Of a DNA stretch of 64,000 bases, positions 12,120-24,179 are shown one piece after another; within the stretch, counting starts at the first letter, position 1; the number at the start of each line of letters is the position of its first letter. Made by a program: the position numbers and the translations under genes. The notes under the pieces are model-generated. The model did not search any database, was not told the origin of the DNA, and saw only the letters and a program-made list of their open reading frames with translations. The stretch spans positions 5,855,378-5,919,377 of the forward strand of contig VUYV01000004.1 of the NCBI GenBank assembly GCA_008711295.1, in the 5' to 3' direction. The DNA is from Anarhynchus alexandrinus (Eukaryota; Chordata; Aves; Charadriiformes; Charadriidae).

Positions 12120-12420
12120 GAGGGAGAGCCGTGTTTGTGTCTCGGCTTCCTCGTCTCCCGCGAAGGCTTCGCCTTCATCCGCCGCCGTGCGCGGTGGAAC
12201 TCGCTCTGTGCCGCACGCGCCTCCTGCTAATCAGCCCGGAGCGGGCGGCGGAGACCTTTGCAGCCTCGGCTTTTAATTCAAATGCAGTTCTGTTGCTTTT
12301 CATGATTTCAATTCCCAATCTGACCGGTATTCCTAGTCTGCTAGGGAAAGGAGGTAACTAATGAAGATGGCTTCATTAGGCAGAATGCAATTTAGCCCTC
12401 GCCTCTCTCCAACAAATGCA
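12120..12420. promoter_or_regulatory. Small CpG cluster joined to an AT-rich conserved-looking block
   Basis: By eye about 20 CpGs fall in 140 bp (12120-12260), followed directly by some 150 bp of balanced, non-repetitive sequence with a nine-base word (taatgaaga / ttcattagg region near 12358-12378) partly mirrored. CpG density near or above random expectation in vertebrate DNA implies lack of methylation, so this may be an enhancer or minor promoter. No transcript evidence is available. Confidence 0.35.
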
Positions 12421-12699
12421 GCTGAAAAAACATCCCAGAAGTAACTGTGCTTTTGGTCTTCAGAGAAAGCAGAGCTGAGGTGGTTCTGCTCCCTTTCAAA
12501 ATTAATTACCAGCTCACATCAGGTGAGCTTAAAAATGTAGCCTGTGCTTGGAGACAGTGAAGGTAAATGGGAAGGAAAAAAAAAGCACCACCCTTCCCCC
12601 CTCTGATGCTTTTTTATTTTTTTCTTTTGTGCTGAAGTTGAAATCTACAATCTGTTGAAAATGTAATGGGAAACGGCCTACAGAAAATGCCATTATTCA

Positions 12700-12990
12700 T
12701 ATCATCCTGAGCTCATTTATTTTATCTGCAATAGTAATGATAAGACAGGCTGCTTGGCAATGCTGATAAGCTGAGAAATATCTTAGAGCTATTTGTAAAA
12801 GTTAAAGCAGATCTTGGTACTGAGAGATAGGGAAACTGATGAGCCTTTGGGCAATCTGCAGAGCTGAAAGCTAATAAAGATTTTAATAGGAAGGCCTCAT
12901 TAGGATTAGGGAGAAGATCTATTATCTGGGATTTACACAACACAAACGGTGGGGCAACTTCAATTTTTGCTTCATTGTTCATTAAATACT
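12700..12990. promoter_or_regulatory. Possible conserved non-coding element
   Basis: The block is AT-rich but complex (no simple repeats), with TAAT, GATAAG and ATTA cores scattered throughout, for example gataag near 12738 and 12766. It contains no splice-supported frame. Its texture resembles the conserved enhancers found in introns of developmental genes. This is a judgement by eye without alignment. Confidence 0.28.
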
Positions 12991-14643
12991 ACTGCTGAAT
13001 GTGAAGCCTTTTGACTCTGATCTGGATCTCTTTGTATGTTCAAGGAGCCGTCACCAGCTGTTGGCTGAGCAAAGGTGGAAGGGCAGTTTGTGTGGGAATG
13101 TGTTTCCCACACGTAAAAGAAATGCCAGAAAGCCATTGTATTCAGGGGCCGGTCACTTTTTGGAGGTGCAGAAACAGAGTCGTTTTCTGGTGCCTGGGTG
13201 GGAGGGCTCTCGGTAGCGTCTCTCTTCTGTAGTGAACAGTATTTCTATCTTTTGGCCCTGATGAGTATCTTTAGAAAGAAATTAATCCATTATTGTTATG
13301 CTGGTTCTCTTGGTGGTGAGACTGAAATGCTCTTACTGGATAGCTTGGCCACCCAGTTCAGCCTAATGGGGTGCTGACTCCCAGCGCCGCAGTGGTGGCT
13401 TTTTTTATTGGTTGCGATCACCATCCAGACAAAACTATTCTAGCAGAGGAGCTCTCTCCAGTGCCGCTGGAGTTGGTATGGGAGGAGTACCGTGCCATGG
13501 GTGACCTGATCGAGCGCTTTGGTATTTATTCAACATGACTGTTTTAGCCCATCGTGCATTCTTACACATGTGATGTACAAAACATGCTCTTTTTGAGGAC
13601 CCTTAGTGTGTGCAAACACCTATCACGTGGGCTCAGCTGCTTTATTCCTCCTACTTAGCACAGTATGTAAGGTGCACGTAAGCTGCTGAAAGAGCATTAG
13701 TTTATCCAGGATTTACAGATGTATTTAATATTTTTTCTCAAGGACCATCCAGACTTTTTTGTGGTTGAACTGGATTGTAAAGCAGGAGCAGAAGCCATGC
13801 TGGGACATTCTTTGGTTTGCTTCTGAGGTCCAAGCCATGTTGTAACCCGATTCTGCTAACCTACAGTTTAATCCATTTTTACACAAAGCCGATGCGGTCT
13901 AGTTGAACCTCTAGTGCAGATGAAGGGTCTTCTTAGGTTATATCCATGCTGGCTGTGAAATGCCACTTGTGTGTCCCCACCTGTGTTTGGGACCTGTCTG
14001 GTTTCTTCCTCGTGTGGAGCACACACGAGTACAGGAGTCTCAGCTTCTCCCCCGTTTTCATGGCATGGACCAGCTACTCTCCTGCTGCTGGATCAAATAA
14101 CTGTAGTCGTAACTACAGTAACATCGCTTCCATGGAAGAGTAATATTTGTAAAGTATGTTCTTGTATTTTCAGTTGTCTTTAATACAACGTAGCAGCACC
14201 ACGAGCCACAGAGAAGTCTATTCCAGACCATGGTCAGGATCTGCTGGTTTAAACCAGTGGTTTCGTAGGGCCTACAGTGGACAGTGTAATGATAGGTTTA
14301 ACTCCCAAGTATTCCATCTGCCGTGTGCTTAAGGAACTTACTCAGAGCAGCTCAGCTGTGATGCCCTCCCCTGTGCCCTCGCCGGCGTGGGGACGGACGG
14401 GCAGGGCTGGGAGGAAAGTGCCCGCACCGACTGCCCAGGACAAATAGAAATTTCTCATAGTGGGTTGGTGTCACTTTATTGCAGCTTGTTTGTGACAAGT
14501 CACAGTTTATGTCAGCGAACCAGCATGGCCTCCTAAAGAACTAGCGCTATTTGCACGTAACATGTTGCTCCAGCAAGGCTGCCATTTGAGAAGTTTCTAA
14601 TATTTATGTTTGATATGAATGAAACTTTTTGTTTTGTCTGTAG

Positions 14644-14697
14644 ACCGCAACGGAACTGGAGCTGACTCGTATCAGGAGTGCCTTGATAACAAGCAAG
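14644..14697 (+). CDS. 54-nt internal coding exon of an unidentified plus-strand gene
   Basis: The exon is bounded by a pyrimidine-rich acceptor (ttttgtctgtag) and a good donor (AAG followed by GTATGAG). It is exactly 18 codons long. The phase-0 frame is open and reads TATELELTRIRSALITSK, which looks like a charged, possibly helical or coiled-coil segment. A second frame is also open, and the third has a stop. The phase-0 reading is preferred because the next supported exon, 41.9 kb downstream, is open only in phase 0, so the two are compatible. Being a multiple of three, the exon could be skipped without a frameshift, as cassette exons often can. A long pyrimidine tract begins 73 nt after the donor. 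I do not recognise the protein family from so short a peptide. Gene identity and whether the exon is constitutive are unknown. Confidence 0.68.
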
Positions 14698-14770
14698 GTA
14701 TGAGATCAAGTCTCTCCAACATGGGCACTTGGGACTGATTTAGCTTGATTTCTTGCAGCTGAATTGGTTG

Positions 14771-14845
14771 CTGTCTCTGTCTCTCTCACTCTGTCTCCCC
14801 CCTGCCCTTTTTTTTTTCCCCCTTTTTTTTCCCCCCACTGTCTCC
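14771..14845 (+). promoter_or_regulatory. Long intronic polypyrimidine tract 73 nt downstream of the 54-nt exon
   Basis: About 75 bases are almost entirely C and T (CTCTGTCTCTCTC words, then alternating runs of C and T), on the transcribed-sense strand. CUCUCU/UCUU words are the binding sequence of polypyrimidine-tract-binding proteins, which often repress or activate nearby small exons. The position just behind a frame-neutral 54-nt exon is what would be expected of a splicing regulatory element. It could also be simple low-complexity DNA. Confidence 0.5.
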
Positions 14846-15814
14846 AAGCCAATTACTTTTTAACAGTTCCATGTCAGCTAACCTGTTAGCTCAGGGTCTC
14901 ATTACACATTTGTGATAAGGCTTCTCGTTTCTCGCACCCCAAACCCTCTGTTACTAAGGGAGGAAGTGGGAAGGTTGTAAAACAAAAGTAGCACATGCAC
15001 TTGCTTGCAGTTACCTTCTGCCTTGAGGTTTAGTTGTACAGCCAAGCAGAAAAATGTTACAGTTGGGTTAGGAAAGGCATGTGCTAGGCTGGGTTACCTT
15101 AATGCCAGACATCCTGTGAGAATTTGTGTGCTGAGATGCTGCCTCAGACTTGTCCAGCCTGATGTCTTCTCCCGTGGCAAAGTTGATACGAGCTGGAAAA
15201 GCCTCTTGTGACTTACAAGGGAGTGATGATGGTGAGGGAGGGACCTGTTATCCTTTTACCGTAAGCGTGGAAAGAGTCGCATCAGTAGAAATGACAATTG
15301 TAAAAGTACCTCAGAAACAGGACCCAAGGGCAAGGTTATTGATTTTTGTATTTAGAAAAAGGGTTGGTATATTATGTTCTCTTCAGATGTCCTCTCTGAG
15401 AACTGCAATCAGAAGAGCTACTCCATAGCCATATAGTGAGTGTTGAACCTTGTGGCAATCGGGGAGAACAAGCACCCTTCAGTCCAGAATCTCATTCATT
15501 ATGAGCTACAGCAGAGAGAGAAGAGGAAATGCTTATCCGAACCAGGTTATAGGCATCAGTTACATGTCAGCTTTTTACCCTGCGGTGGACTCAGATCTGT
15601 GACAGTAGCTAAACCGATCATTTGCTGAAATTCTGACCCTTCTTGCATAATTTTCTAAAGTAATACCAAGAAACACAAAAAAAACCCCTGTCCCAAATTT
15701 GGTGCTTAGTTAGGTTTAATTTTCTTCTGGTGTCTTCACTTTCAGTATCCATCAGTCAGTGTTACATGTGCTTCAAGTCAAAGCTGCCGTGAAGTGCATT
15801 CCGCCTGCTGTTTT

Positions 15815-15849
15815 GGGGTTTGGGGTGGGGTTATTTGGGGGGTCGGGGG
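15815..15849 (+). other. Strong G-quadruplex motif
   Basis: Five runs of four or more Gs lie in 35 bases (GGGGTTTGGGGTGGGG, then a six-G and a five-G run), with loops of one to five bases. This meets the classical quadruplex rule on the sense strand, so it could fold in nascent RNA as well as in DNA. A T-rich stretch follows. No protein-coding role is seen. Confidence 0.7.
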
Positions 15850-16000
15850 CTTTTTTTGTTTGTTTTATTTCCCTCCTCCCCTGAAAAAAGTATGTTGTTT
15901 CTCTGGTGACCTTTAAGCTCATCTCTTTTTTTCACTATTTTTCTCTACTGATTGTAGTAAATACCTAATCATTGCTAAGCTTTCATTTCAGAAGTTACAA

Positions 16001-16073
16001 CTGGAAGACTAATGTGGAAGAACTGTAATCAATAATGGCGCTTTTTATTAGATTAAGTTTAAAAGTCTTCCAG
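16001..16073 (+). other. Imperfect 73-nt stem-loop
   Basis: Ten-base arms ctggaagact and agtcttccag close the structure perfectly. Inside them taatcaataa (16026-16035) can pair imperfectly with tttattagatta (16044-16055), leaving a terminal loop of about eight bases. The overall length is like a microRNA precursor, but the pairing is interrupted by a large internal loop and arms of this length are expected by chance several times in the window. Confidence 0.25.
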
Positions 16074-16560
16074 ACCAATGTAATTCAGGATGCTCTTTTG
16101 AGAGATAGTTTGTTCTTTGGGAAAACAGGTTTTTTTCCAGTAACAGTTTTCTAGTTGGCTGGGGGAGTTTGTTCCATTTGCCATGTTGTAGAAAGAAACT
16201 GAGTGTCAGGTTTTAAAAAACCTGAGTTTTCTCGTTTTTGGAAGCCAATTGCATCCCCTATGATGTGCCAGTTACCCTGGTTTATCTGACAGGTGGTATT
16301 AAACGGTGTTATATCCATCACTTTCATTTGTCTGTCAGTACCCTGGATTTCTCTTGTAGTGTGGTTTTTGGTGGGTTTCTTTGGCTTCGTTGTTAACATG
16401 TGAACAAGCTGTATCATTATAGGCGCTTTCAATCCAGTATGAATTGGATCTGGTTTGGGTAAATTACCATGTCCATGCCAAATCATCGTGTTTAAAGCAA
16501 CAACCTTTACAAATGAGAGGTTTAAAGGTAAAAGTATATACGGCAACTTGTAGTTAGTCC

Positions 16561-19500
16561 CTTACTGCCCAATCCACGTTACGTTTTGTGAGCGTGCAGT
16601 AGAGCTGAATCCACCATTTGCAACAATTTACGGAATATAAAATGTGTAGCTGACAGTGGACCCATAATTCTGGTTGCTTACTGTTTTGTTCAAAACAACA
16701 CCAATGGCTGAAAGTAGCAGTGGCTCTTTAAAAGTATTAAATCTTCACGCCATGTGAAACGCAATTGCCATGGCTTCTTTTTATAACAGCATGCTTGTCT
16801 CCTAGAAATTATGCTATAATGAGGTTTGGTTTATATATTTTGCCCCTTTCCTCATTAAAGTGCTATCTCTCGGAAGAAGCGCTTTGTGTCTTGAAATACT
16901 GCACGGTTAAAATGAAGGCAGGTTTATAAGGATTTAATGTACTTGGGAGCCAAGGTTTTGCAGCTTTATGGCAAAGATGTTTTAACAAAGGGCTTTATGG
17001 TAAGGGCGTGCTGTATTTTAGTCAGGCAGTTGCTCAAGGGAAAATTTTCAGTGTGAGCACGTCACAGCAGCAAGGAGAAATTCAGAGGGAAACAGGCCTC
17101 TGAGATCCAGTCGCTGTCTTGGCTGATATTAAGTCTTAATTCTTTTCAGTTTCAAGCCCTGAAATTATTTTACCTCTTGGCTCAAGGAAGTCAAAGTCAT
17201 GTCATGCAACAACATGACCAGGTCATTTAGGTTTCTCATTTTAATGCTCAAAGGCAGGGTGGAGGAGAGCACGCCCGGGACAGCCACAGGTGGGATTATT
17301 CACACCTCCTCAGGACATAGCTTGCTTGTTCAGCCTTTTATCTCCAACATTCATTATTAAAATCATACCCTAAAAGGGTTTGGAAGTGAAGAGGGCAGCA
17401 GTTAGGAGCAGCTGCCCATCCACCGTGGCAGAAGACGTGTTCTGGATCTGCCTGTTTCTCTGGGATACAGGTAATACCCTGTGGTTTCCTGAGAGCCAGG
17501 GGGTTCTGCCATGGAAAACAGGTATAAAATTACAACCAGACACAGTTGTTGTTGGAGCTTCTCAATAGGAACTTGCTGTTATTATAAATAAAACCATTTT
17601 ATTTTCAAGGTTAGCCAATGAAAAGCACTTAGCTAGGCCTTGGTGGCAGCCAGGAGACATAACCTCACATCCTTGAAACAGTGCATAGAGAGATGGTCTT
17701 GGAAACCAGTTCCAAGTATTTCGTGTTATCATTTGTAGCGCCTTCTCTTAGCCATAGAAAATTGTGTTTTACTTTGCTTCAGTGGTCTTCTCTCCATCCG
17801 CGTGCCCTCAGGTGGGCTGCTAACGCGTTTTTCACCCTGCTGAGCTTTCCAAGCAGAACTACAGATTCCTTCTAGAGGAACCCAATACCTTTCACTTTTC
17901 CAGCTTTCTCTTTCTTGCAGAGTATCGCTCTTCTGTGTTATCTCCCCACAGCTGAATTTGTTGATATTTTTCCAAGGTGAATGTAGTTTCACCCTTCTGA
18001 TGGCACTGTGGACTTCCTAGGACTCTTCACATTTCTTTTCTGGTATTTTACACCACCTCCTAAGTTCAGTACTACTTATTGATTTTGTTAGCTCACCTCA
18101 AGGGAGGATGAATGTAATTTGGAGCAAGGATGGAGGGTAGTTAATCTTGACAGTGATCAAAATTTGGCTGCAGTCGAGGCAATAGCAGTGCCTCCCTCCT
18201 GAGGTTGTGGAGGACCGAGTGCTCCTGCCCTGGGTTTGTGCGGTGCGTGGGTCTCGGGCGGGTTGCTGAGCAGCCCGGACAGGGATGGGGTGTCTGTAGG
18301 GTTGGTTTTGAACTAGTGGCTATAAACTGAAGACTTTTCATCCCGTTACCAGTCCCCTGGGTCATGCAGTCCCAGTGTGTGTCATCTCCTATTAGTCTTG
18401 ATGCAACCAATGACCTTGTTTGTGCAAGCGCATTAAGCACAACATTAGTGTCTAATTTGACTACTTTGAATCCAGGCAGGCTGTAATCAATCACCTGAAC
18501 TCTCTTGACAGTGAATATGGCTGGATGGGATAAGGAGAACAGATAAAACGCATGCTTTGGCCAAAACTCTAGGAAATCAGAAAACTACTCGTGAACCCGT
18601 GTAGCTGTGGGTGGAAACGGGTTCTTCGCTGGAAAGCGAGGGCTGCAAAAGCAAGAAATTTGTGGTCTTTGCAGAGGCCTGTTCAGCCTTCTTCCTGCCT
18701 GTTACATACCAGCGTGGCAAATGAGACAGCCAAGATACAGAGGCACCTCTTAGAAGATGTTATTGGGAGAAGTTCTAACCTATTCCAGTTGTTGGATCCC
18801 TTTTGAACCCCAGCAAGATTAGTTTCAGGAGGGCCAAGATGAATTATGAGGCAGATAAATAAAAATGGCAGACTGGCATGGCTGGATTAAAAAGTGCGGT
18901 CAAAACAGTTCTGTCACCGAAGATGTTATTTCCATTAAATGTTTTGAGATTTAATATTGATTTCAGTGAAATTACCCTTGAAAACAGATTTCCTCCGAAC
19001 CTTTATTTTTATATATTTGTTTTGGAGCTACTTTAGGGGGTGGAAAAATGAAACTTTTGCTTCAAACAGCTTTTATGTTTTGAAATCGTCTTTTTTCACT
19101 ATGTGAACAGTTTTAAAAATATTATTTATTGTTTGTATTCCAGTCATGCCTATGCACTCTAGTTATGGGCTAAACGGCATTTTGCTAACCACAACGCAGA
19201 CTGGGGGGGGATCAGTTTCTGCCTGAAAAAGCTTTGGGTTTGTATTTCTGACTGGGGCTGTGTTGATTGCCAGTGACTATTTAAAAAAAAAAAAAAACCA
19301 ACCAAAAAAACCCTTCTCATTTTACAATATGTTGGCTGCCTTTTTGTTTAAAGAATTATAAATACATCAGCAGATTTTCCACAAAAACACATATGCTTTC
19401 TTCCTGATGAGCACGATGACGCACTGAGAATCCTTGCAAGAGGCCTTGAGTCTCCTTCAAGTAGAGGATAGTGCTGAGGTTGAAATTGAAATTTTAAATA

Positions 19501-22500
19501 ACTCTCTTCATTAAAAAAGATGCTGGTGGGGCCTTGTTAGCAGAAGAATTGCCATTTTCTGACTAATTTTTTTTGCCAGCATGGGAACAAAGAAAGAAAG
19601 AAGGAGGCAGAATAAAAGCCTGTGTGAGTGTACGTACAGAGGCTGTGGCTCTCTAAACTGGTAATGGTATCTGGAAAGAGTCCAGGCTGTTGTAAATATG
19701 AACTTTTGTCAATATTCCCCAAGCTTCTTTGGACTCTAGGGTGGGCTTTATTAGCTGAAGGTCACACCATTGTGCTGGCTCCCTCTCCTGAGACCTCTGA
19801 TACCTTCCTGAAAGGACAGCCCATTATCCCTGGGCTTAGAAGCCAGCTTTCTCTTCAGCGGCGCTGAAGCTGATAAGCTTAAGAGGCATATTTCATCCCC
19901 CCACTGCTGCTTTCGGGAGACAAACAGTGTTTATCGTTCCTGATTAATTCCAGTTGAACAAAAAAATAAAATAGGAGGCATGTGTGTGTGCACACGTGCG
20001 CGCACGCACAGAGACACAGAGGTGACATTTTTTTTTTAGGCTGGTCGTCTCGCATATCGTCAGCTCGTGGGGCTGGCCGCAGCCAGCAGCCTCGGGTGCT
20101 GCCGCCTCTCTGGTGCTGTGTCCGAAGGTCGATTTAGTTACATGAGAGGATCCTGGGCTGCGATCCATGTAAAGAGAAAAGGGGTGGAAAGGGAGACGGG
20201 GTAGCAGCAGCAGCCTGAGCATCCAGGTTGGAATTGATTTGTGGCAATTAAGCATTAAGGTCTGCGAGAGCTGGACCACCCGCTGGGAGAGCGGCTTTCC
20301 ATCACCTGTGAAAGATGAATGGCCCGAGGAGAGAGAAGGGCAGGGGTTTCATAGTCGGCTACCTGAAAAGAATCATAAAAACACTGTATCTCGCTTCTGT
20401 ATCTTGCAGCCCTGTTCATCACAGCTAAATCCCTTTGCTGGGAATTGTATGCAAGAGCATTGGAAGATATAAATGCTAGTTGCTTCTACTGCTTTGGTTT
20501 CTGCATTTCTCTTTTTGAATCTGGCTTGAAATTTGTCAGGAGGTGTCTTGCTGATTTTCTTCTTACTACTGTTTCAGTAGAAATGTCTTCCATACGTGGC
20601 TCCCAGGCTCTTAGGGTTACTTTTTTCCTTGTGCTGAGATTCAGAGTATGGAATAAATAACAATGAGTACCACGTACAATGAATAACGGATTGTCCCTCT
20701 GGCACTTTGTGAGATGCCCCAGCAGCATGTCCCAGTGCCTGGGACATCCGGGGCAGGAGACCTCTGCTGTGTGCTGCCCTCGGGCACCGCCGTGCTGTGC
20801 AAGACCCCTCGCCCGCCTGTGCCTGAAGTTTTCTGAGTGGCAATGACAATGTTGGCACTGTAGAGCGTCCTGTTCGTTTGGATGACCATGTAGCTGCAGC
20901 CCAAGTTGGGTCTTATGCAAAGGCCTCTGTCTTTCCTTCGGTTTTGTTGTATTGTACGCGCCGAGGCTGAGGAGCAGCAGCAGAGATCACATGTGGCTGA
21001 AAGGAGCTTGTTGAGTTCTTGACCAGAGGAGATGATATTTCACTCATAAACCTCAACATTTTTCCAGCCTTTTAAAAAAATGTAAAGGTATTAGAGCGCT
21101 GTGGTGTGTGAACTGCTTTCTCTCGTTTTGCTTTTTGTTCGTATTGAACAAACGGGCCCCGGCAGCCGGCGAGGGGCTTCACCGCTCTGCCCTGCCCCGG
21201 GTGCAGCGCTGCTCTCGGGCTGAGGGGCAGCAAGCGTGGCACCCGACAGAAGCAGATGGGCTACTTAATGTATGTTGCATCAAGTCTTTGTCTCGCTTGC
21301 CACGTGGGCCATGTTTAAACCAGATTCTTGGTACTCGGGTTACAACTAACTTCATTTCCTTTGCCAGAACAGACAGAGATGGAACAATATTAAAAATAAT
21401 TTTGCAAAACTATGTTTACTTCTTGTCAGTGAGAACCATGTTTAAAGATGGATTTTGCTATTATGGCTCCAGCGCTAGTGTAAACACAGTGTAATGGGAA
21501 AGGCTGTAAAATAATAGGGCTATTGGTCATCTTCGGGGGGGAAAAGGACTTTCCGTAAGGCATTTCAAACTGGAATAGATCTGAAGCTTCGGCTGACCAA
21601 ACACAACTAGCATTTCCATTTTAAAATGTATATAGTAGCATGAAATGGGAGTGGTGGGCCTCTAATACTACTTTTTCAAAGGTGAACTGCACAAGCCTGT
21701 GTGAATTGGGGGCACTTGATTACTTCTGTTTTGTGGATTGGGTTAAACTTGTCATTCTTCACATAAAATAGAATACAGTTACATTATAGATGAGAACTTC
21801 CTTAAATGTACCACAGACTCCTTTTTAAAGGCAAAGTAGACTTGAGGGAGAAAATTACTTTGAAATCTCAGTGAAAGGTTCTGAAGCTACGTATGTGGTT
21901 GTCTCTCCAGATCGGTTAACATGGTGGAAGGATTTTTATTAGTCCAGTGGTGCGCCGTAGACTGCAGGAGGATACATATTTGCTCGGACACAGAGTTTGG
22001 TGATAAGTGAAATGTTAATATGTGCTTGGCAGAGCAGGCTTTTAATTTCCCCTAAAATGGAGGGGGCAGAAATGATCTCATCGGACAAGATGTCTTTGGG
22101 CTACTGCCCACTGTTAGGTATGTCCTAGACAAGATTTATTTACTTGGTGTGAACAGCTTATTTCCCTTTCCCTCCCTGAATCTGGCCTGCTGTAGCTGTT
22201 AGCAAAAGAGCTTTCCACCTCCTCTATCGCAGGAAGCATTTTAGCTCTTGTTGAAATATGAAGCTCCCTTCCTTTATTAAAATTAAGAACCACTTTCTCA
22301 CATGGCAAAGTGATAATAAAGACTGAAATTGGATCTATAACTTCATGAAAAGAATGAGAATTTTTTTTAAGACAAATCATGTATGGTAATACCTCCATTG
22401 TTCTCTCGCCGTGTTCTTTGTATTGCTTAACTCCCTGCGAACAAAGAACCCGTAACTGGAATTGTAAAAATAATCCAGGCATTTAAGTCAAAACTCAAAA

Positions 22501-23211
22501 GGCCCTTGGGAATCTCATGCAAAGGTGTGCCCTTGAAATGGTGGTTTATGGATTGTCTGAACAGGTTTGAACATCCTGGCCCTGAGGAAATCTATGGGAA
22601 TTCTGCCGCTGACTGCAGCGGGGTCAGGATTTCACACTTGGTGCTTTGTACGTACTGCCGGGCATTGAGCAGAGCCGTCTTTCAGGCTTTGAGAAACTCT
22701 GACTCCCTCCTCACAAGCAGGCGGGAGATTTTCTAGTTGGTTGCACTTGTGAATTCCCGTGAAGGGAATTGCTTTTGGTCCCCCATCTTTGTCACTTACT
22801 TAAACAAACATGCAAACTGGAAACAGACAATTGCTTGAGCTTCAGCTGCGAGTGCCTCCTGAAGATCTCTTGTTACTGATCTAGAACTTAAACTGGCTGG
22901 GAAAGTGGTTTTAAGCTGAGGTTCAACCCTGCTTAAATGAAACCGTTTGGGCAGAGAGATGGGAAATTTTATTCCCAGCTGCCACCTGCCAGCTCGTCTG
23001 AACCCAGCTAGTTTGAAGTATGAAGGTTCGTTCTCTGAGCTTGAACACAAATCAGTGTGAAGGCTGTCTTGTAAATGGAAACACCAGTTTATTGCAAAAT
23101 AATGTGTTTTGAAAAGTACAGGTCTTAAATGAACAGTGAGGGAACTGGTCCAAAGTTTTTGTGCAGATTCAGCTAACCAAGGCCCTTTGAAACCCGCTTG
23201 AACATAGAAGT
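16561..23211. other. Intronic stretch without supported features
   Basis: Homopolymers (15 As at 19283-19297) and a short alternating gtgtgtgcacacgtgcgcgc patch near 19982-20005 are the only low-complexity items. Moderate CpG patches occur near 20750-20820 and 21150-21250. Open frames up to 144 codons on either strand have no recognisable content. Confidence 0.45.
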
Positions 23212-23292
23212 TAGCCCTGTTTGAGCAGGAGGTTGAGCCAGATGACCTCTCGGAGTTCCTTCCACTTGAGTAACTCTATGGTTCTCTGATGA
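23212..23292 (+). mobile_element. CR1 LINE 3'-end fragment, heavily truncated
   Basis: The sequence follows the bird/reptile CR1 terminal consensus: a segment reading like tttgagcaggaggttg, then gatgacctct, then ttccttccacttgag, and finally degenerate octamer-type repeats ctctatggttctctgat. CR1 copies are typically cut off at the 5' end, leaving just this tail, and the ATTCTATG-like octamers mark the element's 3' terminus. Substitutions in the tail indicate an old insertion. Orientation is the same as the host gene. This is the strongest evidence that the window is avian or at least sauropsid. Confidence 0.85.
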
Positions 23293-24155
23293 GATGTCTC
23301 ATGCCTGCCAGGGTATTTGAGCAAACCACTGGATTGCCTGACCCTGGTCATTGTAAACGTGGACATCATATTCCTCTGTCGTGTCACAGTCCAGGGAGGG
23401 GAGAGGAGAGTCACCAGAGTTGTAGCAAATTCCCCTTTTGTCCTCGGTCTTCCAAACTGATGGTGCAGCGGCCAATGACATCATCTGTTGTTTAAGAACT
23501 GCTATTGATAGAGTAAGCTCAGTACGTAATAAGAACAAAAACTAAAGAAACCATAATCCCAAAAAACATGATCTAGGGCTCCAAGAAAACTGGACTACTT
23601 ACGTTACATAATCGTAGTTCTCCATCAAGAGAAAAGGTTTAAGAAAAATTATTAGGAAAAAACCTTCTAAGCTTTCAGCAGCAATATCCTGCAGACTTTT
23701 GTCAGTCCAAAGCAATCCCACGAAGCTCAACAAACTGATTTCTAGCGAACTTGTTTGTAATTAATACTAGTAGAACTTAATAAAAAAAGTAGGCCGTGTG
23801 CCCCTTGTGTTACTATCAGTAGTTGGAAGGGGAGTTGGAAAGTTACATCCCGTGTACAACACAACAGTTTATTTAGGCTTCTCTGCTGCTCAGGGGATCA
23901 CAGAAATGTTGCAGTGGCTGAAAGATTGGCTGTAACTTTTCTGTGTTTAGCTGTGATGGAATGTGCAAAAAGTTAAAAATTCCTTGAAGGTGCCTGGAGA
24001 GTCCCAACCGTCGTGTCAGTGGGAATATGCGTTGAAAGCTGCTCGAGAGAGGGATGTTTCTCAGAATAGTTTGTAAAAAGTAACAATCACAACCCAGTAT
24101 GGACAATTAGAAAACATTAGAAGTAAATGGTTCATTTTTTCCCAACTTTTTCTTG

Positions 24156-24179
24156 CCCCCCCCCCCCCCCAAAAAAAAA
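24156..24179. repeat. Poly-C/poly-A homopolymer junction
   Basis: Fifteen Cs are followed directly by nine As. Homopolymers this long are likely to vary in length between individuals and are prone to sequencing error. Confidence 0.9.

Larger units (their letters stand above)
7451..14643 (+). other. Probable first intron or upstream intron
   Basis: No exon could be supported between the CpG island and the acceptor at 14643. Composition is ordinary apart from a CpG-dense cluster at 12120-12260 and AT-rich blocks at 12265-12420 and 12700-13000. One single ambiguous base occurs at 9137. Assignment as intron assumes that the CpG island drives the plus-strand gene. Confidence 0.4.
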
